Origin: Proteobacteria bacterium UBA3413
Lineage (GTDB): Bacteria; Pseudomonadota; Gammaproteobacteria; Magnimaribacterales; D2472
Direction: 5' to 3'
DNA: 60,261 nucleotides
Assembly: GCA_002358345.1 (NCBI GenBank)
Contig: DEOR01000024.1
Coordinates: 1 to 60,261, forward strand
Part shown: piece by piece, positions 17,620 through 26,988 of the stretch
How positions within the stretch are numbered: position 1 is the stretch's first letter
Layout of the letters: every line of letters begins with the position of its first letter
Translations under genes and position numbers: made by a program
Notes under the pieces: model-generated
Seen by the model: the letters and a program-made list of their open reading frames with translations, nothing else
Told to the model about the DNA's origin: nothing
The model's database searches: none

Positions 17620-18291
17620 TTAATTTTCTTCTTTTAAGGAGCGCCTTGCAAGCTCCAATCTTTCAATGGTCCCCACGTCAATCCAGAGAGCTGAATCAGT
17701 GTAGCCCGTCACTTTAGACTCCAAAATTAAGGGTTTGAGGATAGTATTCCAAATATCAAATGGCTTCTGGTGATCGATGTAGCCCTGCATAATCTTCGGG
17801 TGAAGGACTGACAAACCAGACCATGTAAGATCATTGCGCCCTGTTTGAATGATTACTGTCTCGTTTTCAATTGAAAAATCTCCCTCAGGATTGTGAGGGG
17901 GATTGGGCACTCCAATTAAATGAGCATGAGAGGTTTCCATTAAAAGATGGGCATAGTCAATCTCTGAAAAAATATCTGCATTACATAAAATAAAGGGTGC
18001 ATCTCCAAGGGTCTCCATCGCATTGATCAGGCCGCCTCCCGTCCCATAAGGAAACGGCTCCTCTATCACATGAATATTAAAAGACTGGCTATGTTGGGCT
18101 AGCTCATCTTTAAGTTGCTGACCTAGATAAGACACATTAACAACAAAATCATCAATGCCAATGGCAGCCAACTTATTCAGCTGATCGACAATTAAGCTAT
18201 TTTTTCCAACTTTCAGCAGCGGCTTAGGCGTCTGCTGAGTCAGAGGGCTCAATCTTTTGCCAAGGCCTGCTGCAAGAATCATTGCTTTCAT
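17620..18291 (-). CDS. murU: N-acetylmuramate-1-phosphate uridylyltransferase MurU
   Basis: 223 residues from ATG 18291 (MKAMILAAG), which overlaps the amgK stop as ATGA; the open frame extends 60 bases further, inside amgK. Nucleotidyltransferase signature MILAAGLGKRLSPLTQQTPKP near the start, then FILCNADIF and a late LWIDVGTIERL. With AmgK it makes UDP-MurNAc from recycled MurNAc, bypassing MurA/MurB steps (known in Pseudomonas putida). The assignment to MurU rather than another sugar nucleotidyltransferase rests on the amgK neighbour. Confidence 0.88.
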   Translation of the reverse strand: MKAMILAAGLGKRLSPLTQQTPKPLLKVGKNSLIVDQLNKLAAIGIDDFVVNVSYLGQQLKDELAQHSQSFNIHVIEEPFPYGTGGGLINAMETLGDAPFILCNADIFSEIDYAHLLMETSHAHLIGVPNPPHNPEGDFSIENETVIIQTGRNDLTWSGLSVLHPKIMQGYIDHQKPFDIWNTILKPLILESKVTGYTDSALWIDVGTIERLELARRSLKEEN

Positions 18292-19241
18292 AGGACTGAT
18301 AATCTTTGGATCAAACGTGGTTGAATTTCTGCAATCATATAATCTCGGCAATCCACATCAGATGGAACCATGGCGATCAAATTGGATAAAATCATAGGCA
18401 TATCCTTCAGCCTAAAATCCCGATCTTGTTCAAGGAATAATCTAGCTAAAACTCCTAAAATTCTCATATTCCTTTGAATAGCTCCCCATCGCACGATCTC
18501 ATACCCATAAGCAATATCTTGATTGGAAGTAACTAAAGAGCTGAAATGCTCCATTGCCGAACTGATAAAAGATTTATCTGCCGGCAGATAATGATCAACA
18601 AGGATGCCGGCTAAATCAATGCCAATGGGGCCCTTGCATAGGTCTTGAAAATCAATGACATGTATCTGGCCAGAGCTAGATAGCATTAAATTTCTTCTTT
18701 CAAAATCATAATGGCAGTTAACCCATGGTTGTTGGGTTAGCTGTTCAGACGTGTGCATAATCAAACTTGGTAATGATAGGTTATCAGGCAAGCCTAAAAA
18801 TTGATTACAAAAGATTGTACAAAATAGCTCCATCTCTCCCCTTAAACCCTCAAGGGTTAATTTTGGAATATCTATCGGTTCAATAGAGTGAATGGCGGCC
18901 AGCACATCAAGGCTTTGAAAGGTTAGTAATTTTGAATTATCGCGTGTTAGCGCAACAAGCAAATCTAAATCCCCTAGATCCTCTTGAATTAAGACGCCTA
19001 AATCAGAGGCATGATGAAGAATTTTAGGTGAATTAATTTGATGTGCTTGAAAAATATTTGCAATGGTTTCAAATTTTTGATGACCCCCATATGCGGGGTC
19101 TAAATAACATAAAATACAACTAAAACCAGTTGCAGAGAGCCTCCAATACTCTCGTCCACTCGCTTCATTTTTTAAGGGTAAAGCTCTATTGGATGGGTAT
19201 CCACATCGTGAACCTAAATCCAAGACCTCTGATTCTTTCAA
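18288..19241 (-). CDS. amgK: anomeric MurNAc/GlcNAc kinase AmgK
   Basis: 317 residues, aminoglycoside-phosphotransferase fold. The catalytic loop is NCHYDFERRNLML (the family usually has HRD; here Tyr replaces Arg), followed by HVIDFQDLCKGPIGIDLA. It phosphorylates the C1 of MurNAc in cell-wall recycling. The start codon is TTG at 19241, one base after the stop of the upstream SDR gene; no ATG is available near the conserved N-terminus. amgK-murU close to lptD-surA is the order seen in Pseudomonas. Confidence 0.86.
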   Translation of the reverse strand: MKESEVLDLGSRCGYPSNRALPLKNEASGREYWRLSATGFSCILCYLDPAYGGHQKFETIANIFQAHQINSPKILHHASDLGVLIQEDLGDLDLLVALTRDNSKLLTFQSLDVLAAIHSIEPIDIPKLTLEGLRGEMELFCTIFCNQFLGLPDNLSLPSLIMHTSEQLTQQPWVNCHYDFERRNLMLSSSGQIHVIDFQDLCKGPIGIDLAGILVDHYLPADKSFISSAMEHFSSLVTSNQDIAYGYEIVRWGAIQRNMRILGVLARLFLEQDRDFRLKDMPMILSNLIAMVPSDVDCRDYMIAEIQPRLIQRLSVL

Positions 19242-19242
19242 A

Positions 19243-20100
19243 TTAGCTATTTTTTATTTCCTCAGGCAACGGCGTGTCATCCGGCAAGAAGAAGTCAAGG
19301 GCAAGCTTATCAAAAGGCACATCTGCGTATTTGGTAAAGTCTCTCACCCCTGCTTCAAATAAAACCAAGTCATCAATGCAAAAATTGCCAGAAAAAGTTT
19401 CAGGGTTTTGATTGAAAATTTCATACGCGGCGTCAGCCATAATCTCTGGGGTCCTAGAAATACTCATCAGCTCCTCGCCGCCTAGAATATTCTTGATTGC
19501 CGCAGTGGCAATGGCCGTTCTTGGCCATAAACCATTCACAGCAATTTTATCTCCTTTCAACTCTTCGGCCATACCTAAAACACACATACTCATTGTAAAT
19601 TTTGCCATGGTGTAAGCTAAATGAGGTCCAAACCATTTAGGCTTCATATCCAGGGGAGGTGCTAAATTAAGAATATGGGCATGGCTAGATTTTTTTAAAT
19701 GAGGAATACAGTACTTGCTCACCAGGAATGTGCCTCGACCATTAATTTGATGCATCAGATCGTAGCGCTTCATATCTGTATCAGGTGTATTAGTCATAGA
19801 GATAGCCGATGCATTATTCACACAAATATCAATGCCTCCAAAAGTTGCCACCGTTTCATCAACAGCAGCTCTGACATTTGCCTCATCTCTAACATCTAAA
19901 ATAATAGGGAGCGCGTCGCCGCCAGCAGCAATAATTTCTTCTGCTGCAGAATAAATCGTTCCAGGAAGCTTTGGATGTGGTTCAGCTGTCTTGGCTGCTA
20001 AAACTACTTTTGCGCCATCTTTTGCAGCCCTCTTCCCAATCTCCAGTCCAATACCTCGACTACCGCCTGTAATAAATAATACTTTTCCTTCTAAACTCAT
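19243..20100 (-). CDS. short-chain dehydrogenase, HSDL2-like
   Basis: 285 residues. Rossmann glycine motif FITGGSRGIGLEIGKRAA, NNASAI near 92, and AYTMAKFTMSM with catalytic Tyr and Lys. The long C-terminus (TPEIMADAAYEIFNQ, FSGNFCIDDLVL) resembles the hydroxysteroid dehydrogenase-like 2 group. The usual catalytic Ser before the Tyr (NISPPL in human HSDL2, from memory) is replaced by Ala in NLAPPLDMKPKW. Substrate unknown. TTGGAGAAAATCG precedes its ATG; it is first in the nine-gene run ending at trpC. Confidence 0.85.
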   Translation of the reverse strand: MSLEGKVLFITGGSRGIGLEIGKRAAKDGAKVVLAAKTAEPHPKLPGTIYSAAEEIIAAGGDALPIILDVRDEANVRAAVDETVATFGGIDICVNNASAISMTNTPDTDMKRYDLMHQINGRGTFLVSKYCIPHLKKSSHAHILNLAPPLDMKPKWFGPHLAYTMAKFTMSMCVLGMAEELKGDKIAVNGLWPRTAIATAAIKNILGGEELMSISRTPEIMADAAYEIFNQNPETFSGNFCIDDLVLFEAGVRDFTKYADVPFDKLALDFFLPDDTPLPEEIKNS

Positions 20101-20212
20101 CGATTTTCTCCAAAAAAATTTATTGGTTAGCTTGCTTTAAAAATTACAGCTTGTTGTTGCATTTTTAAAATCATTGATGCAAGTTAAAGAGTAATTATAT
20201 GCCGTTGAGCGG

Positions 20213-20836
20213 ATGACAGCCATGAATGTAGATTTTATTTTTGATTTTGCCAGTCCCAATGCCTACCTTTGTCACAAAGCAATTACTGAGCTTGAAAAGA
20301 ATCACGAGGTTAAATTTAACTACATCCCTTGTTTGCTGGGTGGAATTTTTAAATTAACTAATAATCAAGCCCCAATGATAGCTTTTGGCGAGATTCCCAA
20401 TAAAATGAAATACGAATTTGATACAGCTTTCAATAGATTTTTGAAGCAACATCAGATTAAAAATTTTTGTATGAATGAGCATTTTCCTGTGAATACCTTA
20501 CTCATTCTGCGCGGCGCCATAGTGGCTCAGAAAAATAATTTTTTTGAGTCTTACGTTGACGTGGTGATGATAGGCATGTGGGAGCGATCTTTAAAGCTTG
20601 ATAATGCAGAAACCTTGCATGAATTGCTGACGCAGTATGATTGCCCTGCTGATTTACTCATCGAGCAAATCTCTAACCCTGAGATTAAAGCTGAACTAAT
20701 TAATAATACAAATCAGGCAGTAGAAAAAGGTGTCTTTGGTATTCCGTCCTTTTTTATTGACGATGAGTTGTATTTCGGCAAAGAAAGCTTAAGGGAGATT
20801 AAAGATATGCTTTTGGAGTCGTCTGAAACTTTTTAG
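20213..20836 (+). CDS. 2-hydroxychromene-2-carboxylate isomerase family protein (DsbA/kappa-GST fold)
   Basis: 207 residues with a thioredoxin-like fold. The N-terminal FIFDFASPNAYLCHKAI carries the catalytic Ser of HCCA isomerases and kappa-class glutathione transferases in place of a CxxC; the later GVFGIPSFFIDDELYFGKE is typical. It may use glutathione. ATG codons at 20213 and 20222 are both possible. It precedes lptD by 41 bases and faces the HSDL2-like gene across a 112-base divergent gap in which I see no clear promoter. True substrate unknown. Confidence 0.82.
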   Translation: MTAMNVDFIFDFASPNAYLCHKAITELEKNHEVKFNYIPCLLGGIFKLTNNQAPMIAFGEIPNKMKYEFDTAFNRFLKQHQIKNFCMNEHFPVNTLLILRGAIVAQKNNFFESYVDVVMIGMWERSLKLDNAETLHELLTQYDCPADLLIEQISNPEIKAELINNTNQAVEKGVFGIPSFFIDDELYFGKESLREIKDMLLESSETF

Positions 20837-20877
20837 TTTTCCTCTTTTCTAAATTCAAAATAGTACAATTTAGATTC

Positions 20878-23172
20878 ATGAAGAAGATCACTACTTATTG
20901 TGTCATTGCGCTTGCAACTATTCCTATACATTTAAGCGCAACTCTGGCTAATCAATTGCCTCAAAGCCAGGTTGTACAGGATGCTTTCCTGGGATGCGCT
21001 AACCCAGAATACCCGTTCATAGAAAAACGTTTCTGGCCTACCCAAACCAGCGCTCTTGCGATTGATATTCAATCAAATGGAGTGGTGTTACTTAAAGAAA
21101 ATGTAAAAATTCCAATCGATGGAGGTACTCTCAGCGCTCAAAGTGCTAGCTATGATTCTAACAGTCAGTCCGTCCAGGAGATTCAGCAAGGGTCCTTGTA
21201 TTATTTAGATTCATATTTTCAATTTCAAAGCGGGTCTTTAAATGGGCAGTCAAAAAACTTTAGTTTTGTGGATGGTAAAAGTTATTTAGCTCAAAGAAAC
21301 TTATTGATTGAGTATGAGTCATTAACTGGAGAATTTGGAACTAATCTGCTCTTTAATGATGCGCGTCTTACCTCGTGCCTTGATCCATTATCAGGTTGGC
21401 AAATCTCAGGTAAAACGATTGCCATTAATGAGAGCTCCCAGAGAGGCTATGTCAAAGATTTAAGCCTCCACGTGCGGAATAAAAAAGTACTAAAGCTGCC
21501 CTACTTTCCTTTTACTACTTCTTCCGAGCGATTGAGTGGATTTCTTGAGCCAGATATAGGGATCACGAGTGATGGCTTGGATCTATATGTCCCTTATTTC
21601 TTGGTCCTTTCAGGAAAAAGTGATATTACTATGGCCCCGAGACTCCTCAGAGATAGAGGGGTAGGATTAGAGGTAAATTATCGATATCTGACGCGCGACA
21701 ACTTAAATAATTATCTCGACCTGATGTATTTTCCAGGCGATAAAAAAGCAAAAAAATACTATGCTTTGAATGATGCAAGGTGGGCTTTTAAATTGAAAGA
21801 TTCCAGGCAATGGCACAATATTAATGGAGAAATCAGCTGGGCTAAATCTTCTGATCCCATGGTCTTGTTAGACTTGCCTTCAAGCTTAACTAGTGTCGCC
21901 AACCAACAAGATCACTACCTCCCTCAATCTATGAAAGTTAGCACAAACGTCAATAATCTGAGCATCAGTATTGCAAGGCAAGGCTATCAATCCCTGAACC
22001 CATTTCTATCTGGTGGCTACGTTAAAGAGCCAGAAGTTGAATTAGCCTATCAATCTTTTATTGGGCCATTGTCTTATTTTGGAAGAATTCTATATTCGGA
22101 TTTTGATGCCAATCAGAAGAATTATAATAGTTTTACTGGCTCAACCAACCTCATTACTGGCTCACGAACAGTAGCAGAAATAGGGTCTTCTTCTAGGCAT
22201 CAAGTTGGATTCTTAAATATTGCATTAAATGGTTCTGTCATAACAAAAAAATACAGCCTCAACACTACAAGCAATGAGTTAAACTCAAGCACCATCCCCT
22301 CGTTCGATGCAACCTTCTCAGCAACTGCAAGGCAGGTAATGCCCCAAGGAGTCTCCCTCATCACTCCCTCCCTTTTATACGCAAGAACAAACTATCAAGA
22401 TCAGTCTCTAGATCCAGTATTTGATCTGCATATAAGAAGCGGCCATTACCTGGGCCCTCATAATAAAGACATATTTTTTGGTAAAGATAGAGTGGCAGAT
22501 CAGGAATATGTTCTTGCGCAAATTAAATGGCAAGCGCATTTAAATAATCGGCATCGAGTCTTGTTTCAGCTTACCAAGAAAAATGAACTGCAGGCTAGCA
22601 AGGTCTTCAATCAAATGCTTGGGCTTGATCTGAAGCCTGACCAGCGAACTGGTCTGAAGGCACAATGGGACGGCTTGCAAACTAATGCTGTAATAGAGAT
22701 CAAATATTCACACATAACAAATCAAACAAATTTTATGAATGCCTATTATGAAATTCAACTTCAAGAAACCCAGCTATCTGTCTCTCGAAAATTTAGACGG
22801 CAAGTTCCTTTGCTGGGCAGGGTCAATGAGTTAGATTATGGCGAGGTAACCCTGGATCATAATCTTGCTCAAGGCTACAGATTCTTGGCAGGCATTAGCA
22901 AGGATCTCTCTAGCAATAAAAACTTAGCTAGTTACTTTGGCATAGGTTATGAAAACTGCTGCGTTGCCTTAAAATTATTTGCATCAGATAAAAGATTATC
23001 AAAATATGATTTCTTGAATGCTGTATCTTTAGATGTTGAAGCGCAGGCTTGGGAGAATATGATTTCTATAGAAAACAAGAGTAGAATTAATTTTGAGTTT
23101 GAGCTGAAAGGAATTACAGGTTCAAAAACGCAACTAAATAAATTCTTTTCCAGTACCTTTGCTAACTTTTAA
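20878..23172 (+). CDS. lptD: LPS-assembly protein LptD
   Basis: 764 residues. Outer-membrane beta-barrel that inserts lipopolysaccharide together with LptE. Order: signal peptide (1-24), periplasmic OstA/jellyroll part (GGTLSAQSASYDSN), long barrel. Four cysteines at the expected places, C40, C167, C694 and C695, suit the essential inter-domain disulfides. It ends with an aromatic residue (TFANF), typical of barrels. A TACAAT hexamer lies at 20863-20868. surA follows after 18 bases, as in most gammaproteobacteria. The organism therefore makes LPS. Confidence 0.94.
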   Translation: MKKITTYCVIALATIPIHLSATLANQLPQSQVVQDAFLGCANPEYPFIEKRFWPTQTSALAIDIQSNGVVLLKENVKIPIDGGTLSAQSASYDSNSQSVQEIQQGSLYYLDSYFQFQSGSLNGQSKNFSFVDGKSYLAQRNLLIEYESLTGEFGTNLLFNDARLTSCLDPLSGWQISGKTIAINESSQRGYVKDLSLHVRNKKVLKLPYFPFTTSSERLSGFLEPDIGITSDGLDLYVPYFLVLSGKSDITMAPRLLRDRGVGLEVNYRYLTRDNLNNYLDLMYFPGDKKAKKYYALNDARWAFKLKDSRQWHNINGEISWAKSSDPMVLLDLPSSLTSVANQQDHYLPQSMKVSTNVNNLSISIARQGYQSLNPFLSGGYVKEPEVELAYQSFIGPLSYFGRILYSDFDANQKNYNSFTGSTNLITGSRTVAEIGSSSRHQVGFLNIALNGSVITKKYSLNTTSNELNSSTIPSFDATFSATARQVMPQGVSLITPSLLYARTNYQDQSLDPVFDLHIRSGHYLGPHNKDIFFGKDRVADQEYVLAQIKWQAHLNNRHRVLFQLTKKNELQASKVFNQMLGLDLKPDQRTGLKAQWDGLQTNAVIEIKYSHITNQTNFMNAYYEIQLQETQLSVSRKFRRQVPLLGRVNELDYGEVTLDHNLAQGYRFLAGISKDLSSNKNLASYFGIGYENCCVALKLFASDKRLSKYDFLNAVSLDVEAQAWENMISIENKSRINFEFELKGITGSKTQLNKFFSSTFANF

Positions 23173-23177
23173 TTCAG

Positions 23178-23183
23178 TACAAT
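23178..23183 (+). promoter_or_regulatory. candidate -10 hexamer before surA
   Basis: TACAAT in the sequence AGTACAAT; the predicted transcript start (23190) is one base before the surA ATG. The same AGTACAAT octamer precedes lptD (20861-20868) with start point 3 bases before its ATG. No clear -35 was found for either, and surA may simply be read from lptD. Confidence 0.25.
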
Positions 23184-23190
23184 ACCCATT

Positions 23191-24435
23191 ATGAAAAAAA
23201 AAATATATCTAATCCTCGTCCTCTTGGTAGCATCACCCCTTAGCGCAAAGGTAGAAACTCTCGACAGAATTGCAATTATTGTAGGAGATGGAGTCGTGCT
23301 GGAGTCCCAAGTAACCAGCATGCTAGAAACAATCAAGCAAAGATATGCTGATCAAGGTGCGGCCCTGCCTCCAGCTGAAGTCATGCTTGAACAAGTTCAA
23401 GAGAGGTTGATCATTGAGGAATTACAACTACAAATGGGAGTTCAAGCTGGAGTGCGAGTTGGAGATGGGGAGCTCAATCAAGCTTTTGAAGAAATTGCTA
23501 ATAATAACAACCTATCCTTAGAAGCTTTTATAGAATCTCTTGAAGAACAAGGGGCTTCATATGAAGATCTCCGCACTCAAGTTCGCAAGGAAATGATTAT
23601 CCAAAGGGTTCAACGAGGAAGGGTGGGCCGGCAAGTAAATATCACAGAGCAAGAACTTGAAGGTTTTTTAGCCACCGAGGGATCGGTAAAAGAGCTATCG
23701 CCTGAGTTATTTGTAAGGCAAATTCTTGTGGTAACTGAAAAGCAGGCAAAAGAGATACTCTTAAAAATTGAATCTGGTGAAGACTTCGCAGCTCTGGCAA
23801 AAGAGTTTTCAACTAATACCAATGCTAAGTCAGGTGGTGAAATGGGATGGCGAAATCTTGCTGATTTTCCTAGCTTATTCGCCGAAGCTCTTAAGCATCA
23901 GAAAAAAGGCTTTATCAGCGAACCTTTAAAAAGTAGTGCAGGGTTTTATATCCTTAAACTAGAAGATAAACGAGGCAACCTAGTGCGATTTGAAGAACAA
24001 TGGCATGTTCGGCATATCTTGATGATGCCTACAAAGATTAGAGATGAGCAATTCACTAAATCAGAGCTGGAAGAGGTGCGAGTGCGAGCTGAGTCGGGAG
24101 AGGACTTTGCATTACTTGCAAAAGAATTCTCTGAGGACCCAGGTTCTGCAAGTCGCGGTGGCGATCTAGACTGGCTGAGCTTAGGCAAAACAGCCAAAGC
24201 ATTTGAAAACATGATGGTCTCTTCCCCTGTTGAGGAAATTTCTCCAGTCTTTGAATCAGAGTTTGGGTTTCACTTCCTACAAGTACTAGGCAAGAGAACC
24301 GAAGATCTTACCGAAGAAGTCATTAAAGATCGTGCGTACGGTATTATCTTTGCCCGTAAGTATGATGAGGAGCTTGAAAATAGCTTGAGAACAACTCGAG
24401 CAGAAGCATTTGTTGAGTTCAAAGAATTAGATTGA
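23191..24435 (+). CDS. surA: periplasmic chaperone and peptidyl-prolyl isomerase SurA
   Basis: 414 residues. Signal peptide (1-19, ending SAKV), an N-terminal chaperone domain starting DRIAIIVGDGVVLESQV, and two parvulin domains: about 172-270 (VRQILVVTEKQAKEIL, GGEMGWRN) and 273-375 (VRHILMMPTKIRDEQ, GGDLDWLS). It escorts outer-membrane proteins, including LptD. It overlaps pdxA by 4 bases. E. coli SurA is 428 residues. Confidence 0.96.
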   Translation: MKKKIYLILVLLVASPLSAKVETLDRIAIIVGDGVVLESQVTSMLETIKQRYADQGAALPPAEVMLEQVQERLIIEELQLQMGVQAGVRVGDGELNQAFEEIANNNNLSLEAFIESLEEQGASYEDLRTQVRKEMIIQRVQRGRVGRQVNITEQELEGFLATEGSVKELSPELFVRQILVVTEKQAKEILLKIESGEDFAALAKEFSTNTNAKSGGEMGWRNLADFPSLFAEALKHQKKGFISEPLKSSAGFYILKLEDKRGNLVRFEEQWHVRHILMMPTKIRDEQFTKSELEEVRVRAESGEDFALLAKEFSEDPGSASRGGDLDWLSLGKTAKAFENMMVSSPVEEISPVFESEFGFHFLQVLGKRTEDLTEEVIKDRAYGIIFARKYDEELENSLRTTRAEAFVEFKELD

Positions 24436-25418
24436 AGCAAATACTCTATTCTCATGGAGAGCCGGCTGGTATAGGGGTTGATTTAATTTTGCATATTGCA
24501 AAATTAAATTTTTGGGATGCAATTAAAGCTCCGATTATTGTTATAGCTGATCTGGCACTTCTAAAAGCTAGGGCGGCTGATCTAAATCTTCAAATACAAT
24601 TTTTAGAACTCAAGGACCTAACCAAAGCTAAAAAAAATAAAATTGGCTCAATTCAATTTTATTGTGCAGCACCTTGTAAGGATAATATTGCTGGAACATT
24701 AAATCCCCATAATGCTGGTTATGTCATTGCTAATTTAAACTTCGCAATACAAGCCGCCCTCAAAAATTCTAAAATTGCTCTAGTAACTGGCCCAATTCAA
24801 AAAAGTAATCTGGTTGATGGTGGGTTCAAGAATTTTCAAGGACACACAGAATGGATTCAACAAAAGACTCGTGCAAAACATGCCGTTATGTTGCTGGCTT
24901 CCAAAAAAATAAAGGTAGCACTAGCCACAACTCATATCCCCCTGTCAGAAGTTGCTAAAAATATTAAAAAAGCCAGATTAATTAATATTATTAGGATTGT
25001 TGAGGAGGGGCTAAAGAAGAAGTTTAATATTAAGAACCCTAAAATTCGAGTACTTGGCTTAAACCCACATGCCGGTGAGAGCGGAAAAATTGGCCAAGAG
25101 GAAATAAAGATTATTGCGCCTGCTGTTGAAGCCTGTAAAGCGAAAGGAATTAATGTGTTGGGCCCAATCTCTGCAGATACGGCGTTTAATAAAGCTCTTT
25201 TAAAAGATACTGATGCGTATATTGCAATGTTTCATGACCAAGCGCTGCCCGTGCTTAAAGCATTGAGCTTTGGAGAGGCGATCAATACGACTCTAGGCAT
25301 TCCAATCATTAGAACCTCTGTTGACCATGGAACGGCTCTCGAAATAGCAGGCAAAGCGAAGCCATTGCTTGGCTCCCTCAAAGAAGCGATTGTTCAAGCT
25401 GAAATTCAGCTCAGATGA
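24432..25418 (+). CDS. pdxA: 4-hydroxythreonine-4-phosphate dehydrogenase PdxA
   Basis: 328 residues. Pyridoxal phosphate synthesis, DXP-dependent route. N-terminal SHGEPAGIGVDL corresponds to the family GEPAGIG; metal-binding His residues lie in QGHTEWIQ, LGLNPHAGESG and MFHDQALPVLK. The start codon is TTG at 24432, inside the last codons of surA; downstream in-frame ATGs would remove the GEPAGIG motif. ATGA couples it to rsmA. Confidence 0.94.
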   Translation: MKQILYSHGEPAGIGVDLILHIAKLNFWDAIKAPIIVIADLALLKARAADLNLQIQFLELKDLTKAKKNKIGSIQFYCAAPCKDNIAGTLNPHNAGYVIANLNFAIQAALKNSKIALVTGPIQKSNLVDGGFKNFQGHTEWIQQKTRAKHAVMLLASKKIKVALATTHIPLSEVAKNIKKARLINIIRIVEEGLKKKFNIKNPKIRVLGLNPHAGESGKIGQEEIKIIAPAVEACKAKGINVLGPISADTAFNKALLKDTDAYIAMFHDQALPVLKALSFGEAINTTLGIPIIRTSVDHGTALEIAGKAKPLLGSLKEAIVQAEIQLR

Positions 25419-26182
25419 GTGATAGAAGCCACCGACGAAAATTAGGTCAAAACTACTTGATAGATCCTGTCATTCTTTTTGAAATAGAGAGAGCCATTAA
25501 CCCGCAGATGCAAGATACTTTTTTTGAGATTGGTCCTGGAACTGGCGCTCTTACCAAGTCACTGATCGGCGAAGAAATAAAAATTATTGCCATGGATCTA
25601 GATGAAGATAATATCAAGTCTCTTCAAAAAAAATTTTCCCATGCCAACCATGAATTTATCCACGGTGACATCCTCCATGCACCACTAGATTTCTTATCTA
25701 CACAGATTCATAGGGTTGTAGGCAACCTTCCATATAATATTTCTACACAAATAATACTAAAATTAATTCACTTTACTCCGTATATTGCTGATATCCATTT
25801 TTTAGTGCAAAGGGAGGTTGCTCATCGAGTTTGCTCTTCTCATGGCAGTAAAAACTGGGGAAGATTGGGGGTAAAAATTGGAGCATTTTTTCAAAGCACT
25901 GCTTTATTTAATGTGCCCCCTGAAGCTTTTGATATCAAGCCAAAAGTTCAATCTACTCTCATCAGGCTCATCCCTCGCAAAGCTCCTCAGATAACATTAG
26001 AACAATATCAAGATTTCTCGACCTTTGTAGATACTGCCTTTGCAAACAAACGGAAGAACATCAACAATAACTTAAAAAAATTACCAATAAACTTGGAAAA
26101 ACTAAATATTAACCCATTGGCAAGAGCTGAGGAGCTTTCATTGGATGAGTTTATGGTCATATTTAAGGCAACTCTTGCGTAA
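25415..26182 (+). CDS. rsmA: 16S rRNA dimethyladenosine transferase RsmA (KsgA)
   Basis: 255 residues. Dimethylates A1518/A1519 of 16S rRNA. Motifs: RKLGQNYLIDP, FFEIGPGTGALTKSL (SAM), VVGNLPYNISTQI (NLPY catalytic), and a C-terminal helical domain with AFANKRKNINNNLK. It overlaps pdxA (ATGA); apaH follows one base after its stop. In most relatives apaG lies between rsmA and apaH; it is missing here. Confidence 0.96.
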   Translation: MSDRSHRRKLGQNYLIDPVILFEIERAINPQMQDTFFEIGPGTGALTKSLIGEEIKIIAMDLDEDNIKSLQKKFSHANHEFIHGDILHAPLDFLSTQIHRVVGNLPYNISTQIILKLIHFTPYIADIHFLVQREVAHRVCSSHGSKNWGRLGVKIGAFFQSTALFNVPPEAFDIKPKVQSTLIRLIPRKAPQITLEQYQDFSTFVDTAFANKRKNINNNLKKLPINLEKLNINPLARAEELSLDEFMVIFKATLA

Positions 26183-26183
26183 C

Positions 26184-26987
26184 ATGAGCACTTATGTAGT
26201 CGGTGATGTGCATGGTTGTTACAGTCAATTTTGCAGGCTATTAGATAAAATTAATTACAACCCTGTCAAAGATAAAATTATCTTAACTGGTGATTTGGTG
26301 AATCGAGGCAATGAATCTTTGGCTATGATTAATTTTTGCATGGATAACCCAGGGATTAAAACTGTTCTAGGGAATCATGATCTATATCTTCTGTATTTGC
26401 TATCAATCAATAAAGGCAAAGGAAAGTTAAAAAAAATTATTAAGGCTAAAAACCATAAAAAAATATATCAATGGCTCCTTAGCAAGCCACTATTTATTAA
26501 AGAAAAAGATTTGAAATCAGGCAATACTTTTTTTATAACCCATGCTGGAATCCCTGAAATATGGTCGCCTAATAAGGCGCAAAAATTAGCCAAAGAAACA
26601 TCAGAAGCTTTAAAGAAAAATCCAAGCAAATTTCTCGAATCAATGTGGGGCAATAATCCAAGAACCTGGAGCGACAGTCTTGAGGGATCAGAGCGATATC
26701 GGGTGATTGTCAACTATTTAACCCGTATGAGATTTATTAACTCTTCAGCCACCCTGGATTTAAAAAATACTAGTGCGGTTAGTTCAAACAATTTCAAACC
26801 ATGGTTTCAATACGACTCTAAAAGATATCTCGATAAAAAATACTACTATATTTTTGGTCACTGGGCAGCGCTAAATGGCAAAACCCACAGCGAACATTTT
26901 ATAGGTTTGGATACTGGCTGTGTGTGGAAGGGAAAACTCACAGCCGTGCGTTTAGAAGATTTAAAAAAAATTTCAGTGAAGTATTAA
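26184..26987 (+). CDS. apaH: bis(5'-nucleosyl)-tetraphosphatase (symmetrical) ApaH
   Basis: 267 residues from ATG 26184 (MSTYVVGDVHGCY); the open frame starts 39 bases earlier inside rsmA but the family starts here. Calcineurin-like metallophosphatase motifs: GDVHGCYSQF, LTGDLVNRG, VLGNHDLYLL, a His in FITHAGIP and a late FGHWAALNG. Cleaves Ap4A to two ADP, and in E. coli also removes Np4 caps from RNA. The adjacent apaG is absent. Confidence 0.94.
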   Translation: MSTYVVGDVHGCYSQFCRLLDKINYNPVKDKIILTGDLVNRGNESLAMINFCMDNPGIKTVLGNHDLYLLYLLSINKGKGKLKKIIKAKNHKKIYQWLLSKPLFIKEKDLKSGNTFFITHAGIPEIWSPNKAQKLAKETSEALKKNPSKFLESMWGNNPRTWSDSLEGSERYRVIVNYLTRMRFINSSATLDLKNTSAVSSNNFKPWFQYDSKRYLDKKYYYIFGHWAALNGKTHSEHFIGLDTGCVWKGKLTAVRLEDLKKISVKY

Positions 26988-26988
26988 A

